Origin: Saprospiraceae bacterium
GTDB taxonomy: Bacteria > Bacteroidota > Bacteroidia > Chitinophagales > Saprospiraceae
DNA: 64,000 bases
Assembly: GCA_016712145.1 (NCBI GenBank)
Contig: JADJRO010000001.1
Coordinates: forward strand, 1,550,001 to 1,614,000
Direction of reading: 5' to 3'
Below the pieces are notes generated by a model. The model had not been told where the DNA came from. It worked only from the letters and a program-made list of their open reading frames with translations, and made no database searches. Every line of letters starts with the position of its first letter. Position 1 is the first letter of the stretch. Positions 1-8,214 of this stretch are shown here, one piece after another. Both the position numbers and the translations under genes were made by a program.

Positions 1-134
1 AAAATAGTCCTTTTAGTGGTAAAACATTCAAGGGAAAAGTTTTAGGATGTTATAGTAAATCCAGTTTTTATTCAAGTTAAAATACTAGAATGCTATGAAA
101 TGGATGATAATTTTAAATAATACCATATACTTGG

Positions 135-142
135 TAAATTTG
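135..142 (+). promoter_or_regulatory. Putative -7 promoter element (TAnnTTTG)
   Basis: TAAATTTG matches the Bacteroidota -7 consensus TAnnTTTG and lies 22 bases before the start codon of the DUF4199 gene. No clear TTG-type -33 element is visible at the usual distance, so this is a weak call. Confidence 0.3.
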
Positions 143-164
143 TAAGCACTATATTTAAGGAATT

Positions 165-689
165 ATGAAATCATATCAATCAACAATAAAACTTGGACTC
201 ATTTGGGCTGGAATTTCCATTGCAACCACTTTGCTCCTTTATTTATTGGGCATGATGGAAAATGTAATGGCTGCTATCCTTATCTTTTGTTTTGGTATTT
301 ATATTATGTATCGTGCAGGTATTGAAAAAAGAGAAGAATTGGGAGGCTTTATCAGCTGGAAATTAGCATTAACTCCAATTTGGTTGTGCGCTATAGTTTC
401 TAGTTTTTTTACAAGCTTTTTTAGTTGGATCCTTGTAAAATTTATTGACCCTGGATTACAAGAAAAGCAACGAGAACAAGCCATAAAAATGATCGAGAGT
501 ATGCGGTCCTGGATGGGAGATGCAGCAGCTGAAGAACAATTAGCGCAAATTGAGACTCAAAATTTTGCTACATTTAGTAATTATATAATGATGTTTTTTT
601 GGGCAATGATCATTTATTTTATTATTGCTTGCATTATTGCAGCTGTTGTAAAAAAGAATGATCCTAAAGAATTGTTCTCAAAATATTGA
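165..689 (+). CDS. DUF4199 domain-containing membrane protein
   Basis: A 174-residue integral membrane protein. Four hydrophobic stretches are visible (about residues 10-29, 31-50, 66-92 and 138-163), with a charged, Glu/Gln-rich loop between the third and fourth. This layout, the length and the GIEKREELGGFISWK-type loop after the second segment fit the Bacteroidota family DUF4199, which has no known biochemical role. The ATG start is preceded by an AT-rich leader and a possible TAnnTTTG promoter. In many Bacteroidota such a gene sits directly before a glycosyltransferase gene, as here (105-bp gap), so it may belong to the same surface-glycan unit, but that is inference from context only. Confidence 0.75.
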   Translation: MKSYQSTIKLGLIWAGISIATTLLLYLLGMMENVMAAILIFCFGIYIMYRAGIEKREELGGFISWKLALTPIWLCAIVSSFFTSFFSWILVKFIDPGLQEKQREQAIKMIESMRSWMGDAAAEEQLAQIETQNFATFSNYIMMFFWAMIIYFIIACIIAAVVKKNDPKELFSKY

Positions 690-794
690 TACTGAAAGCC
701 CGTTCTATAGAGATAATTGGCACATATATACAATTAATTTATATATATCTAAAAGAATGGCAGAACCTTTCTATTTTTACAATACAATTGCCAG

Positions 795-1733
795 ATGGAT
801 CTCGCATTAATTATACCCGCATTTAACGAAGAAGAATCACTTCCAGAATTGGTTTTGTGGATCCAAAAAGTTTTAGATCCAACTGACCTTAAGTATGAAA
901 TCTGGTTCATTGACGATGGGAGTACGGATCAAACCTGGTCTGTGATTGAGCAATTAAACCTCAAACACCCTCAAATTAAAGGTGTTAAATTTCGAAGAAA
1001 TTATGGAAAATCGGCCGCATTAAATACTGGATTTCATTCATGTCGGGCCGACGTTGTAATTACAATGGATGCTGATTTACAAGATAGTCCGGAAGAAGTA
1101 CCTGAATTATACCGTATGATTAAAGAAGGCGGCTATGATGTTGTTTCAGGTTGGAAGAAAAAAAGATACGACAATGCCTTGACGAAAAACATTCCATCCA
1201 AAATTTATAATGGAGTGACCAGTTGGATGAGCGGTGTAAAACTTCACGATATGAATTGTGGTTTAAAAGCATACCGTTCAGAAGTTGTTAAATCCATAGA
1301 AGTTTATGGAGAAATGCATCGATACATTCCAGTAATAGCAAAATGGGCAGGTTTTCGAAAAATTGGAGAAAAAATTGTTCAGCATCGTGCCAGAAAATAT
1401 GGGTATTCCAAATTTGGAATGAGCCGTTTCATTAATGGATTTTTGGACCTTTCAACCATTATGTTTATTGGTAGATTTGGTAAAAGGCCCATGCATTTTT
1501 TTGGATCGGTTGGTTTGTTAGTCTTTTTTTTAGGCTTGTGTTTTGTAGCTTATTTAGCCTTTACAAAATATGCTTATGGACAAATGGGAATTACTCAAAG
1601 ACCTGCATTTTTTCTATCTTTAGTGTCTATGATTATAGGTTCACAACTATTTCTTACAGGATTTTTAGCAGAATTGGTTACTAGAAATGCCTCTGAACGA
1701 AATACCTATCTCATTGATAAAAGCCTTAATTAA
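795..1733 (+). CDS. Glycosyltransferase family 2 (dolichol-phosphate-mannose-synthase-like)
   Basis: A 312-residue GT-A-fold sugar transferase. The nucleotide-binding DDGS is at residues 40-43 and the metal-binding DAD at 92-94, followed by QDSPEE, the usual DLQDxPE pattern of undecaprenyl/dolichyl-phosphate sugar transferases. Two C-terminal hydrophobic segments (about 236-257 and 276-297) should anchor it in the inner membrane with the catalytic domain in the cytoplasm. It presumably moves a sugar from a nucleotide donor to a polyprenyl-phosphate or glycan acceptor; the sugar cannot be read from sequence. Only 5 bp separate it from the next glycosyltransferase, so they are very likely co-transcribed with the heptose genes downstream. 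Confidence 0.85.
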   Translation: MDLALIIPAFNEEESLPELVLWIQKVLDPTDLKYEIWFIDDGSTDQTWSVIEQLNLKHPQIKGVKFRRNYGKSAALNTGFHSCRADVVITMDADLQDSPEEVPELYRMIKEGGYDVVSGWKKKRYDNALTKNIPSKIYNGVTSWMSGVKLHDMNCGLKAYRSEVVKSIEVYGEMHRYIPVIAKWAGFRKIGEKIVQHRARKYGYSKFGMSRFINGFLDLSTIMFIGRFGKRPMHFFGSVGLLVFFLGLCFVAYLAFTKYAYGQMGITQRPAFFLSLVSMIIGSQLFLTGFLAELVTRNASERNTYLIDKSLN

Positions 1734-1738
1734 TATCC

Positions 1739-2872
1739 ATGTTAAAATTGGCTATTATAGGCCCAGCATACCCACTTCGGGGTGGATTAGCATCATTTGA
1801 CGAAAGACTTTGCAAAGCATTTAAAGAAATAGGCTGGGAAGCTTCGATTTATACTTTTTCACTCCAATATCCTTCCCTTTTATTTCCAGGAACGAGCCAA
1901 TACTCTGATGAAAAACCTCCAGTAGATTTAGACATTCACGTTTGCATTAACTCCATAAACCCATTTAATTGGATTAAGACTGGAAGGCGTATTCGAAAAT
2001 ATAAACCCAATTTAATCATTGTTCGCTACTGGCTTCCCTTTATGGGACCCTGTTTGGGTACAATCCTGCGATTGGTTAAAATGGATAAATCAATTAAAAT
2101 AATATGCATTGCTGACAATGTAATCCCTCATGAAAGAAGGCCTGGTGATACATGGTTTACAAAGTATTTTATCAGCAGTCCACAAGGATTTATAACTATG
2201 AGTGAAAAAGTACAAAAAGACTTACTAACACTAAGACCAAATGTACCCAATATGACCTTAGAGCATCCACTGTATGATAATTTCGGTACCGCATTGGATA
2301 TTAAAACAGCACGGGAAAAATTAAATATTTCTCAAGAGGATAAAATCGTATTGTTCTTTGGTTTTATTCGGAATTACAAAGGACTTGACTTAATATTGGA
2401 AGCCTTTTCCCATACTGAAATAATAAATTCAAAGATCAAACTCTTAATTGCTGGTGAATTTTACGAAGATTCAAAACCGTATCTAACCATTATTGAAAAT
2501 TTAAATCTGTCTGACAAGGTGTTATTACACACTCATTTTATTCCTGACAGTGAAATCAGATATTATTTTTCTGCAGCAGATGTCGTGGTTCAACCCTATC
2601 GGCATGCAACCCAAAGTGGTGTGAGTCCACTTGCTTACCATTTTGAAAAGCCTATGATTGTCAGTAATGTTGGAGGATTGCCAGCAATGGTACCCCACAT
2701 GGTTGCCGGTATTGTATGTGAACCAACACCCCTGGCATTAAGTCATGCAGTACTTCAGTTTTTTGAATTGGATCCATCTTATTTTATTAAGGGAATTCAA
2801 ACGATACGGGCTAAACTTAGCTGGCATCATTTTGTTAATCAGCTTGTAAACTTTTATCATGATATTTCGTAG
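1739..2872 (+). CDS. Glycosyltransferase family 4 (GT-B fold)
   Basis: A 377-residue GT-B glycosyltransferase. The N-terminal domain begins with GPAYPLRGGLASFDERL, the acceptor-side glycine-rich loop of GT4 enzymes, and the C-terminal domain carries FFGFIRNYKGLDLILEAF and the donor-site region ATQSGVSPLAYHFEKP followed by SNVGGLPAMV. It is cytoplasmic or peripheral, with no signal peptide. It ends 14 bp inside the next gene (hddA), which indicates translational coupling. A plausible role is transfer of heptose, or another sugar, made from the products of the downstream pathway to a surface glycan. The exact donor and acceptor are not identifiable. Confidence 0.85.
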   Translation: MLKLAIIGPAYPLRGGLASFDERLCKAFKEIGWEASIYTFSLQYPSLLFPGTSQYSDEKPPVDLDIHVCINSINPFNWIKTGRRIRKYKPNLIIVRYWLPFMGPCLGTILRLVKMDKSIKIICIADNVIPHERRPGDTWFTKYFISSPQGFITMSEKVQKDLLTLRPNVPNMTLEHPLYDNFGTALDIKTAREKLNISQEDKIVLFFGFIRNYKGLDLILEAFSHTEIINSKIKLLIAGEFYEDSKPYLTIIENLNLSDKVLLHTHFIPDSEIRYYFSAADVVVQPYRHATQSGVSPLAYHFEKPMIVSNVGGLPAMVPHMVAGIVCEPTPLALSHAVLQFFELDPSYFIKGIQTIRAKLSWHHFVNQLVNFYHDIS

Positions 2873-3884
2873 CAAAGCACCTTTCCGATTAGGCCTGGCT
2901 GGTGGCGGCACAGATGTAAGTCCTTACAGTGAGTTATTTGGGGGTGCCGTATTGAATGCAACGATTTCACAATTTGCCCATGCTACCATTGAATTAATTG
3001 CCGAAAAACAAATTATTTTTCATTCGATTGATCAAAAACTTGAGGCCTCATTTCCATTAGGAAGGATCCTTGATTCAGTAAAAGGGTTTAATTTGCAATG
3101 TGGAATTTACAATCGATTGTATAGAGAACATTTGCTTCCTGAATGCGGTTTTAAACTTACAACTTCTATGGACGTTCCGGCTGGCAGTGGCTTGGGAACC
3201 TCCTCAACGCTGGTTGTCGCCATCCTAAAAGTATATTCAGAGCTGCTAAATATTCCTTATGGTGATTACGATCTGGCGCATTTAGCATATGATATTGAAC
3301 GAAACGAACTAAAACTTGCTGGTGGGAAGCAAGATCAGTATGCAGCAACGTTTGGTGGATTTAACTATATGGAATTTTATGAAGACAATAATGTCATTGT
3401 AAATCCACTTAGAATTAAATCTGAATATTTGCATGAACTTGAAAATAACCTCTTGCTTTATTTTACTCTAACAAATAGAGAATCTTCTGACATCATTAAA
3501 GAACAACAAAAAAATGTAATCAATAAAAAAGAAGATTCTATTGAAGCCATGCATCAATTAAAAGAACAAAGCAAACGGATGAAAGATGCTTTGCTTCAAG
3601 GAAAAATGGGCGTAATTGGTGAAATATTGGATTTTGGCTTTCATCAAAAAAGAAAAATGGCCAGCTTAATCAGCAATCCATATATAGACGAAATTTATGA
3701 ATCTGCACGTACAGCAGGTGCGGCAGGAGGTAAAATATCTGGAGCAGGTGGTGGTGGTTTTATGTTTTTCTATTGTCCTGAAAACAAACGGTATGCAGTT
3801 ATCGAAGCATTACAAAAGCATAAAGGGTACTTCCTGAATTTTCAATTTACAAAGCACGGCGTACAGAGTTGGCGTATAAATTAA
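2859..3884 (+). CDS. hddA: D-glycero-alpha-D-manno-heptose 7-phosphate kinase
   Basis: A 341-residue GHMP-family kinase. The N-terminal substrate loop PFRLGLAGGGTDVSPY (residues 8-23), the ATP-binding VPAGSGLGTSSTL motif near residue 106 and the C-terminal GGKISGAGGGGFMFF motif match HddA/WcbL-type sugar kinases rather than galactokinase or mevalonate kinase. The reaction is phosphorylation of D-glycero-D-manno-heptose 7-phosphate at C1 to the alpha-1,7-bisphosphate. The neighbours support this strongly: gmhA (isomerase), hddC (guanylyltransferase) and gmhB (7-phosphatase) follow with 4, -4 and 0 bp spacing, giving the whole GDP-heptose route. An L-fucose kinase-like function is an alternative from family similarity alone. 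Confidence 0.85.
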   Translation: MIFRSKAPFRLGLAGGGTDVSPYSELFGGAVLNATISQFAHATIELIAEKQIIFHSIDQKLEASFPLGRILDSVKGFNLQCGIYNRLYREHLLPECGFKLTTSMDVPAGSGLGTSSTLVVAILKVYSELLNIPYGDYDLAHLAYDIERNELKLAGGKQDQYAATFGGFNYMEFYEDNNVIVNPLRIKSEYLHELENNLLLYFTLTNRESSDIIKEQQKNVINKKEDSIEAMHQLKEQSKRMKDALLQGKMGVIGEILDFGFHQKRKMASLISNPYIDEIYESARTAGAAGGKISGAGGGGFMFFYCPENKRYAVIEALQKHKGYFLNFQFTKHGVQSWRIN

Positions 3885-3888
3885 ATTT

Positions 3889-4467
3889 ATGAAAGAAATT
3901 ATTCGAGAAATTATACAAGAATCCATTCAAGTAAAATTAAAATTACTAAGTAATGAGTTAATCATTGAACAACTTGAACAAGTTAGCCTGAAAATTATTA
4001 AATCTTTACAAAAAGGAAAACGAATCTATTTTTGTGGAAACGGAGGGAGTGCAGCCGATGCGCAACACCTTGCTGCAGAATTATCCGGAAGATTTTATAC
4101 AGACCGTCTTGCATTGCCCGCGGAAGCCTTGCATTGCAACACCTCTTATCTTACCGCTGTAGCCAATGATTATAGTTATGAAGTTGTTTACCAAAGACTG
4201 ATTGAAGGGATTGGACAAGAAGATGATATTTTAATTGGACTTAGTACATCTGGAAATTCAAAAAATATAATTCGTGCTATTGAATCTGCCAATGCTAAAA
4301 ATATGATTACAATTGGCCTTACAGGCTCAAAAGGCGGCCAATTGAAAGAAATCTGTCAATTTTGGATCGGAGTTCCATCAGATGATACCCCTAGGATTCA
4401 GGAGTCACATATCCTTTTGGGACATATTATTTGCCAAATGGTCGAAGAACGAATCTTTAATTCTTGA
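3889..4467 (+). CDS. gmhA: Sedoheptulose 7-phosphate isomerase
   Basis: A 192-residue SIS-domain protein, the normal GmhA length. The phosphosugar-binding signature GNGGSAADAQH is at residues 50-60 and the second SIS motif GLSTSGNSKNI follows near residue 117. The enzyme converts D-sedoheptulose 7-phosphate to D-glycero-D-manno-heptose 7-phosphate, the first committed step of heptose synthesis, in the cytoplasm. It starts 4 bp after hddA stops and its TGA overlaps the TTG start of hddC, so it is inside a tightly coupled operon. DnaA-initiator-associating DiaA proteins share the fold, but the gene context decides for GmhA. Confidence 0.9.
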   Translation: MKEIIREIIQESIQVKLKLLSNELIIEQLEQVSLKIIKSLQKGKRIYFCGNGGSAADAQHLAAELSGRFYTDRLALPAEALHCNTSYLTAVANDYSYEVVYQRLIEGIGQEDDILIGLSTSGNSKNIIRAIESANAKNMITIGLTGSKGGQLKEICQFWIGVPSDDTPRIQESHILLGHIICQMVEERIFNS

Positions 4468-5168
4468 TTTTGAAAGAAATAATCATTTTGGCCGGTGGCA
4501 AAGGAAGTCGAATCCAACACATTCTCCCTAACCTGCCGAAATGTCTTGCTCCAGTTAATGGAAAAGCATTTCTTCAATACCAGATCAATTACTTATTGCA
4601 ATCCGGAATTGAGCACTTCATTTTTTCATTAGGGTATTTAAGCGAACAAGTCATTGGGTATTTGAATTCGCAATTTCCTTCTTTGAATAAGACCCTTATT
4701 GTTGAAGATCAGGCACTGGGAACAGGAGGTGCCATCGCGAAAGCGATTCAGGCAGCTAAATCTTCTCATGTTTTTATAACCAATGGGGATACTTATTTTC
4801 CTGCTGATTTGGAGCTAATGGAAAGACTATTCCACCAAAAACATGCAGATTTAATTCTGGCAACTACAGAAATTGAAAATCCAGATCGATTTGGTAGTTT
4901 GGATTTCGATGACGAAGGGCGAATAAGGCACTTTCACGAAAAAAAACCAATTTCCAAGGCCTATATCAATGCTGGATTTTATTTAATATCTAAACAAGCT
5001 TTTTTAAATTGTAAGCTTAAAGCTGTGTTTTCATTTGAAACAGAAATCCTTGAGAAAAAAATCAACGATTGGAAAATCTATGCAGCACCTATGGAAAAAT
5101 TGTTTATTGATATTGGTGTACCCGAAGATTTTTCGAGGTCTCAAACCTTACTGGTAGATAGAAACTAA
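4464..5168 (+). CDS. hddC: D-glycero-alpha-D-manno-heptose 1-phosphate guanylyltransferase
   Basis: A 234-residue nucleotidyltransferase of the sugar-phosphate GTP/ATP transferase family. The glycine-rich nucleotide loop LAGGKGSRI is at residues 9-17, PKCLAPVNGK follows, and NGDT (near 106) provides a metal-binding Asp. By context it makes GDP-D-glycero-alpha-D-manno-heptose from the 1-phosphate. The start is unusual: TTG at 4464 overlapping the gmhA stop in the pattern TTGA; another in-frame TTG lies two codons later, and there is no ATG before the conserved LAGGKG loop. MobA-like or mannose-1-phosphate guanylyltransferase functions are possible from the fold alone, but the order hddA-gmhA-hddC-gmhB is diagnostic. 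Confidence 0.85.
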   Translation: MILKEIIILAGGKGSRIQHILPNLPKCLAPVNGKAFLQYQINYLLQSGIEHFIFSLGYLSEQVIGYLNSQFPSLNKTLIVEDQALGTGGAIAKAIQAAKSSHVFITNGDTYFPADLELMERLFHQKHADLILATTEIENPDRFGSLDFDDEGRIRHFHEKKPISKAYINAGFYLISKQAFLNCKLKAVFSFETEILEKKINDWKIYAAPMEKLFIDIGVPEDFSRSQTLLVDRN

Positions 5169-5723
5169 ATGAAAAAACAAATCAGTATCTTTCTGGATCG
5201 TGATGGAATTATAAACCAACAAATAGAGAATGATTATGTAAAATCCATTCCTGAATTTGTATTTCGACCCGATTTTTTAAGTGAAATTCAATACCTCTCA
5301 AAATCCAGCAACTTTATTATTGTAGTTACTAATCAACAAGGAATTGGGAAAAAGCGAATGACTCAGGAGGCCCTTCAAAAGATTCATGACTATATGGTGT
5401 CTGAAACCATTGCCGCTGGAGGTCGAATTGATGCTGTATACCATTGTCCACATTTAATAGATCAAAATTGCAATTGCAGGAAACCAAAAACCGGTATGAT
5501 TGAACAGGCTATTTTGGATTTTCCTACATTAAAGCAAGATATCCTTATTATGATTGGAGACAGTCCGGGAGATATAGAAGCTGCAAAGTCAGCCGGATTG
5601 ATTTCAGTAGGGATGATTAAGTATAAAAATGACAATCGATTCCAAGACATAAATCCCGATTATATCATTGAATCTTTGGCACAATTGAGAACTGAAGTGC
5701 TACCGGCAATATTAAATAACTAA
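5169..5723 (+). CDS. gmhB: D-glycero-D-manno-heptose 1,7-bisphosphate 7-phosphatase
   Basis: A 184-residue HAD-superfamily phosphatase of the histidinol-phosphatase-like GmhB group. The nucleophile motif LDRDG supplies Asp10 and Asp12, VVTNQQGIGK is motif II, the zinc-binding CPH...CNCRKP cluster lies in the middle third, and GDSPGDIEAAKSAG is motif III/IV. It removes the 7-phosphate of the heptose bisphosphate before guanylylation. Its ATG follows the hddC stop codon directly (TAA then ATG), so it is translationally coupled. With hddA present, the alpha anomer of the bisphosphate is the expected substrate. Confidence 0.9.
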   Translation: MKKQISIFLDRDGIINQQIENDYVKSIPEFVFRPDFLSEIQYLSKSSNFIIVVTNQQGIGKKRMTQEALQKIHDYMVSETIAAGGRIDAVYHCPHLIDQNCNCRKPKTGMIEQAILDFPTLKQDILIMIGDSPGDIEAAKSAGLISVGMIKYKNDNRFQDINPDYIIESLAQLRTEVLPAILNN

Positions 5724-5737
5724 ACTGAACAGCTAGT

Positions 5738-6376
5738 ATGTATGCCGTAAAAGAAATTTTTTATTCCTTACAAGGTGAAGGTGCTCAAACTGGGAGGCCG
5801 ACGATTTTCTTGCGTTTTAGTGGATGTAATTTATGGAATGGCCGAGAAGCTGACCGTTTATCTTCAATTTGTAAATTTTGCGATACTGATTTTGTTGGTA
5901 CCGATGGAAGCTTTGGTGGTAAATACGCAACAGCTGAAGCACTTTCTAATGAAATTTTAAACTTATGGCCTAAGCATTCCAGTCCGAAATGTAAACGATA
6001 CTTTGTCTGTACTGGTGGTGAACCGTTGTTGCAATTGGATAAATCACTTATCGAAGCGTTCCATTTGAATGGTTTCGAAATTGGTATCGAAACAAATGGA
6101 ACCATAGAACTGCCAGAGTCTATTGATTGGGTATGCATGAGTCCGAAACCAGCCAGCCAAATTAAAGTCAAACAGGGTGATGAACTTAAATTTGTATATC
6201 CCCAGGAAGATTTAAATCCGAAAGATTTTGAGTGGATGGATTTCAAACATTTTTACATCCAACCAATGGATGGAAGTCAAATTCAAGAAAATATCAAATT
6301 ATCCATGAAGTATTGTTTAGAAAACCCACAATGGAAATTAAGCCTACAATCCCATAAAATATTAGGGATCCGTTAG
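5738..6376 (+). CDS. queE: 7-carboxy-7-deazaguanine synthase (radical SAM)
   Basis: A 212-residue radical SAM enzyme that contracts 6-carboxytetrahydropterin to 7-carboxy-7-deazaguanine on the way to queuosine. The start contains EIFYSLQGEGAQTGRP and FLRFSGCNLW, typical of QueE. The cluster cysteines are Cys30, Cys45 and Cys48, that is CX14CX2C, the extended spacing known from a subgroup of QueE enzymes rather than the standard CX3CX2C. TGGEPLLQ is the SAM-binding GGE motif. It begins 14 bp after gmhB and probably shares the transcript, although the pathway is unrelated. The other queuosine genes are not in this window. Confidence 0.93.
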   Translation: MYAVKEIFYSLQGEGAQTGRPTIFLRFSGCNLWNGREADRLSSICKFCDTDFVGTDGSFGGKYATAEALSNEILNLWPKHSSPKCKRYFVCTGGEPLLQLDKSLIEAFHLNGFEIGIETNGTIELPESIDWVCMSPKPASQIKVKQGDELKFVYPQEDLNPKDFEWMDFKHFYIQPMDGSQIQENIKLSMKYCLENPQWKLSLQSHKILGIR

Positions 6377-6442
6377 TTTTCAACATTTTATATGTTAGTT
6401 GAAAAAAAATTAAAGAAATTTTGGATTGGAATAAATTAATGA

Positions 6443-6991
6443 ATGAATAATCTGCATTACTTTGCAGTCAATTACAAACAAGAACCAGTCCTGATGGAAA
6501 TAGCCAACAGACAGCAAACTAAATCCAGCTTTGCTAAAATTGATTTTGACCCAAAACTTCAACAAAACCGACTGATTGCGCTCAAAGATTTTAAAAAGGG
6601 ATCTATAATTTGTCATTTCAGTTATGCTGAAATTTTATCCAGTCCAAGCCGGTATACGGTGCAAACCGGAGAAGACAAACATATTATTCTTTCACCACTC
6701 TATTTGGAGTATGTAAATCATAGTTGCGATCCAAATAGTTTTTTCGATACAAATGATTTTAAATTCAAATGTATAAGAAACATAGAACGAGGGGAAGAAT
6801 TTACTTTTTTTTATCCTTCCACTGAATGGGATATGGAAGAGACCTTTGATTGTCAATGCTTGAGCCCTCATTGTTTAAATGAAATCAAAGGAGCCCGCTA
6901 CCTCAATGAGGAAAACATTCGCAAATATCGCTTTACAGATTTCATTCAAGGCAAATTAAAGAAGATCCATAAGCATGTCTTTGAATTGTGA
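6443..6991 (+). CDS. Stand-alone SET-domain protein (putative methyltransferase)
   Basis: A 182-residue protein consisting essentially of a SET domain. The S-adenosylmethionine/catalytic core motif YVNHSCDPNSFFD has NHSCDPN at residues 92-98, GEEFTFFYPSTEWD supplies the second core motif with its Tyr, and a post-SET-like cysteine set (Cys137, Cys139, Cys144) follows. SET proteins methylate lysine on proteins; the target here is unknown. It overlaps the following ATP-grasp gene by 17 bp, so the two are coupled. A fused ATP-grasp/SET protein is encoded just downstream, which argues that methylation and ATP-dependent ligation act on the same substrate. Confidence 0.85.
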   Translation: MNNLHYFAVNYKQEPVLMEIANRQQTKSSFAKIDFDPKLQQNRLIALKDFKKGSIICHFSYAEILSSPSRYTVQTGEDKHIILSPLYLEYVNHSCDPNSFFDTNDFKFKCIRNIERGEEFTFFYPSTEWDMEETFDCQCLSPHCLNEIKGARYLNEENIRKYRFTDFIQGKLKKIHKHVFEL

Positions 6992-8096
6992 TATTAATCA
7001 CTTTTTAAACGATAAAAACTGGCTTGTTTGGGTTTTAGCCCCATACTTGAAAACGGAAGATCCAAATCTTCAATATTATTATGATTTTAGTCAAAGTATC
7101 CAGGAATACACCCTGGTATTTGCCGAGTTAGGCTTGGATTGGAAATGGCAATCCGTTTCATTGGAAAATTATGATGCAATTATTCGGAATATTCAAGCTG
7201 AGTCCTTTCCAAAGGTGCCCCTAATTTTAAACCTGTGTGATGGGGATGAAGAAAATGGGGTTCCTGGATTATCAGTCGTCAAATTACTTGAATCTTTAAA
7301 ACTGATTTACACAGGATCCGATCCATATTTTTATGAAATCACCACCTCCAAAATTCCGATGAAGAAATTATTTGATCAACATGCAGTTCCAACACCCAAG
7401 TGGTTGATCATTAACCCTGAAAATCCTGAAATAAAAAAGGTGTTTAATACACTTAAGCCCCCAGTTATTATAAAACCTGCAATATCTGCAGGGAGTCTTG
7501 GGCTTGGATTAAATGCTGTTGTTACCAATCCCGAATCATTTAAAACGTATATCGATACGATCCAAAATGGTTATAATGGATGGGATTTTATTAAGGGAGG
7601 CTTGTTTGTTGAGGAGTTTATAGATGGAGAAGAATACACCACTTTAATTGTCGGAAGCGAACGACATGATAAGGAATCAAAAATCTATGCTCCGGTTGAA
7701 AGATTGTTTGATGAGAGTTTACCGGCTAATGAAAAATTTTTATCCTTTGATCGCTTATGGGAAATATATGAACACGAAGCCCCTTTGCAAGATGAAAAAG
7801 CGCTATGGCATTATCACATTCCGGATCCAACATTAATTTCTAAAATTAAAGAAATCAGTTGGAATGCATATTGTGCACTAAATGGAACAGGATATGGGCG
7901 AGTTGACTTAAGAAGAAATAAAGCAACTGGATCAATTCAGGTTCTGGAAGTAAATGCTCAATGCGGCCTATCAGAAGATGAAAACTATACAAGCATTGGT
8001 GCTATATTGAGATTTGAAAATACGAAATTTAGCTTTTTGATTAAAGAAGTTTTATATGATGCTTATTTAAGACATGCTGAAAAATCAAACCAATGA
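6975..8096 (+). CDS. D-alanine-D-alanine ligase-like ATP-grasp protein
   Basis: A 373-residue ATP-grasp enzyme. The middle region carries PPVIIKPAISAGSLGLGL (ATP-binding Lys and glycine-rich loop), LFVEEFIDGEEYTTLIVG (the E-E-F-I-x-G-x-E hinge and metal motif), and YGRVDLRR...VLEVNAQCGL (the D and E/N metal ligands). This order is that of D-Ala-D-Ala ligases, but the N-terminal domain (WVLAPYLKTEDPNLQYYYDF...) is not that of the cell-wall enzyme Ddl, so it is better described as a carboxylate-amine ligase of unknown substrate. It starts within the end of the SET gene. A housekeeping Ddl role is unlikely because of the divergent N-terminus and the neighbours. Confidence 0.8.
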   Translation: MSLNCDINHFLNDKNWLVWVLAPYLKTEDPNLQYYYDFSQSIQEYTLVFAELGLDWKWQSVSLENYDAIIRNIQAESFPKVPLILNLCDGDEENGVPGLSVVKLLESLKLIYTGSDPYFYEITTSKIPMKKLFDQHAVPTPKWLIINPENPEIKKVFNTLKPPVIIKPAISAGSLGLGLNAVVTNPESFKTYIDTIQNGYNGWDFIKGGLFVEEFIDGEEYTTLIVGSERHDKESKIYAPVERLFDESLPANEKFLSFDRLWEIYEHEAPLQDEKALWHYHIPDPTLISKIKEISWNAYCALNGTGYGRVDLRRNKATGSIQVLEVNAQCGLSEDENYTSIGAILRFENTKFSFLIKEVLYDAYLRHAEKSNQ

Positions 8097-8214
8097 AATC
8101 AATAAGTTATTTTGAAGTTTAAAATCACAATTAAATAAGTTAAAGAAAAGTATCATATATCAAGTTTATTATAATAAAGCTTCTTATTTTAGTGCTTTAT
8201 TTTAGAATCCATCC

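Noticed and set aside
1..164. Partial gene at the left edge
   Set aside because: No long frame and no recognisable translation. Only the possible promoter of the DUF4199 gene is seen.
5785..6246. 153-residue antisense ORF within queE
   Set aside because: It lies wholly opposite a well-supported radical SAM gene and its translation has no protein-family character.
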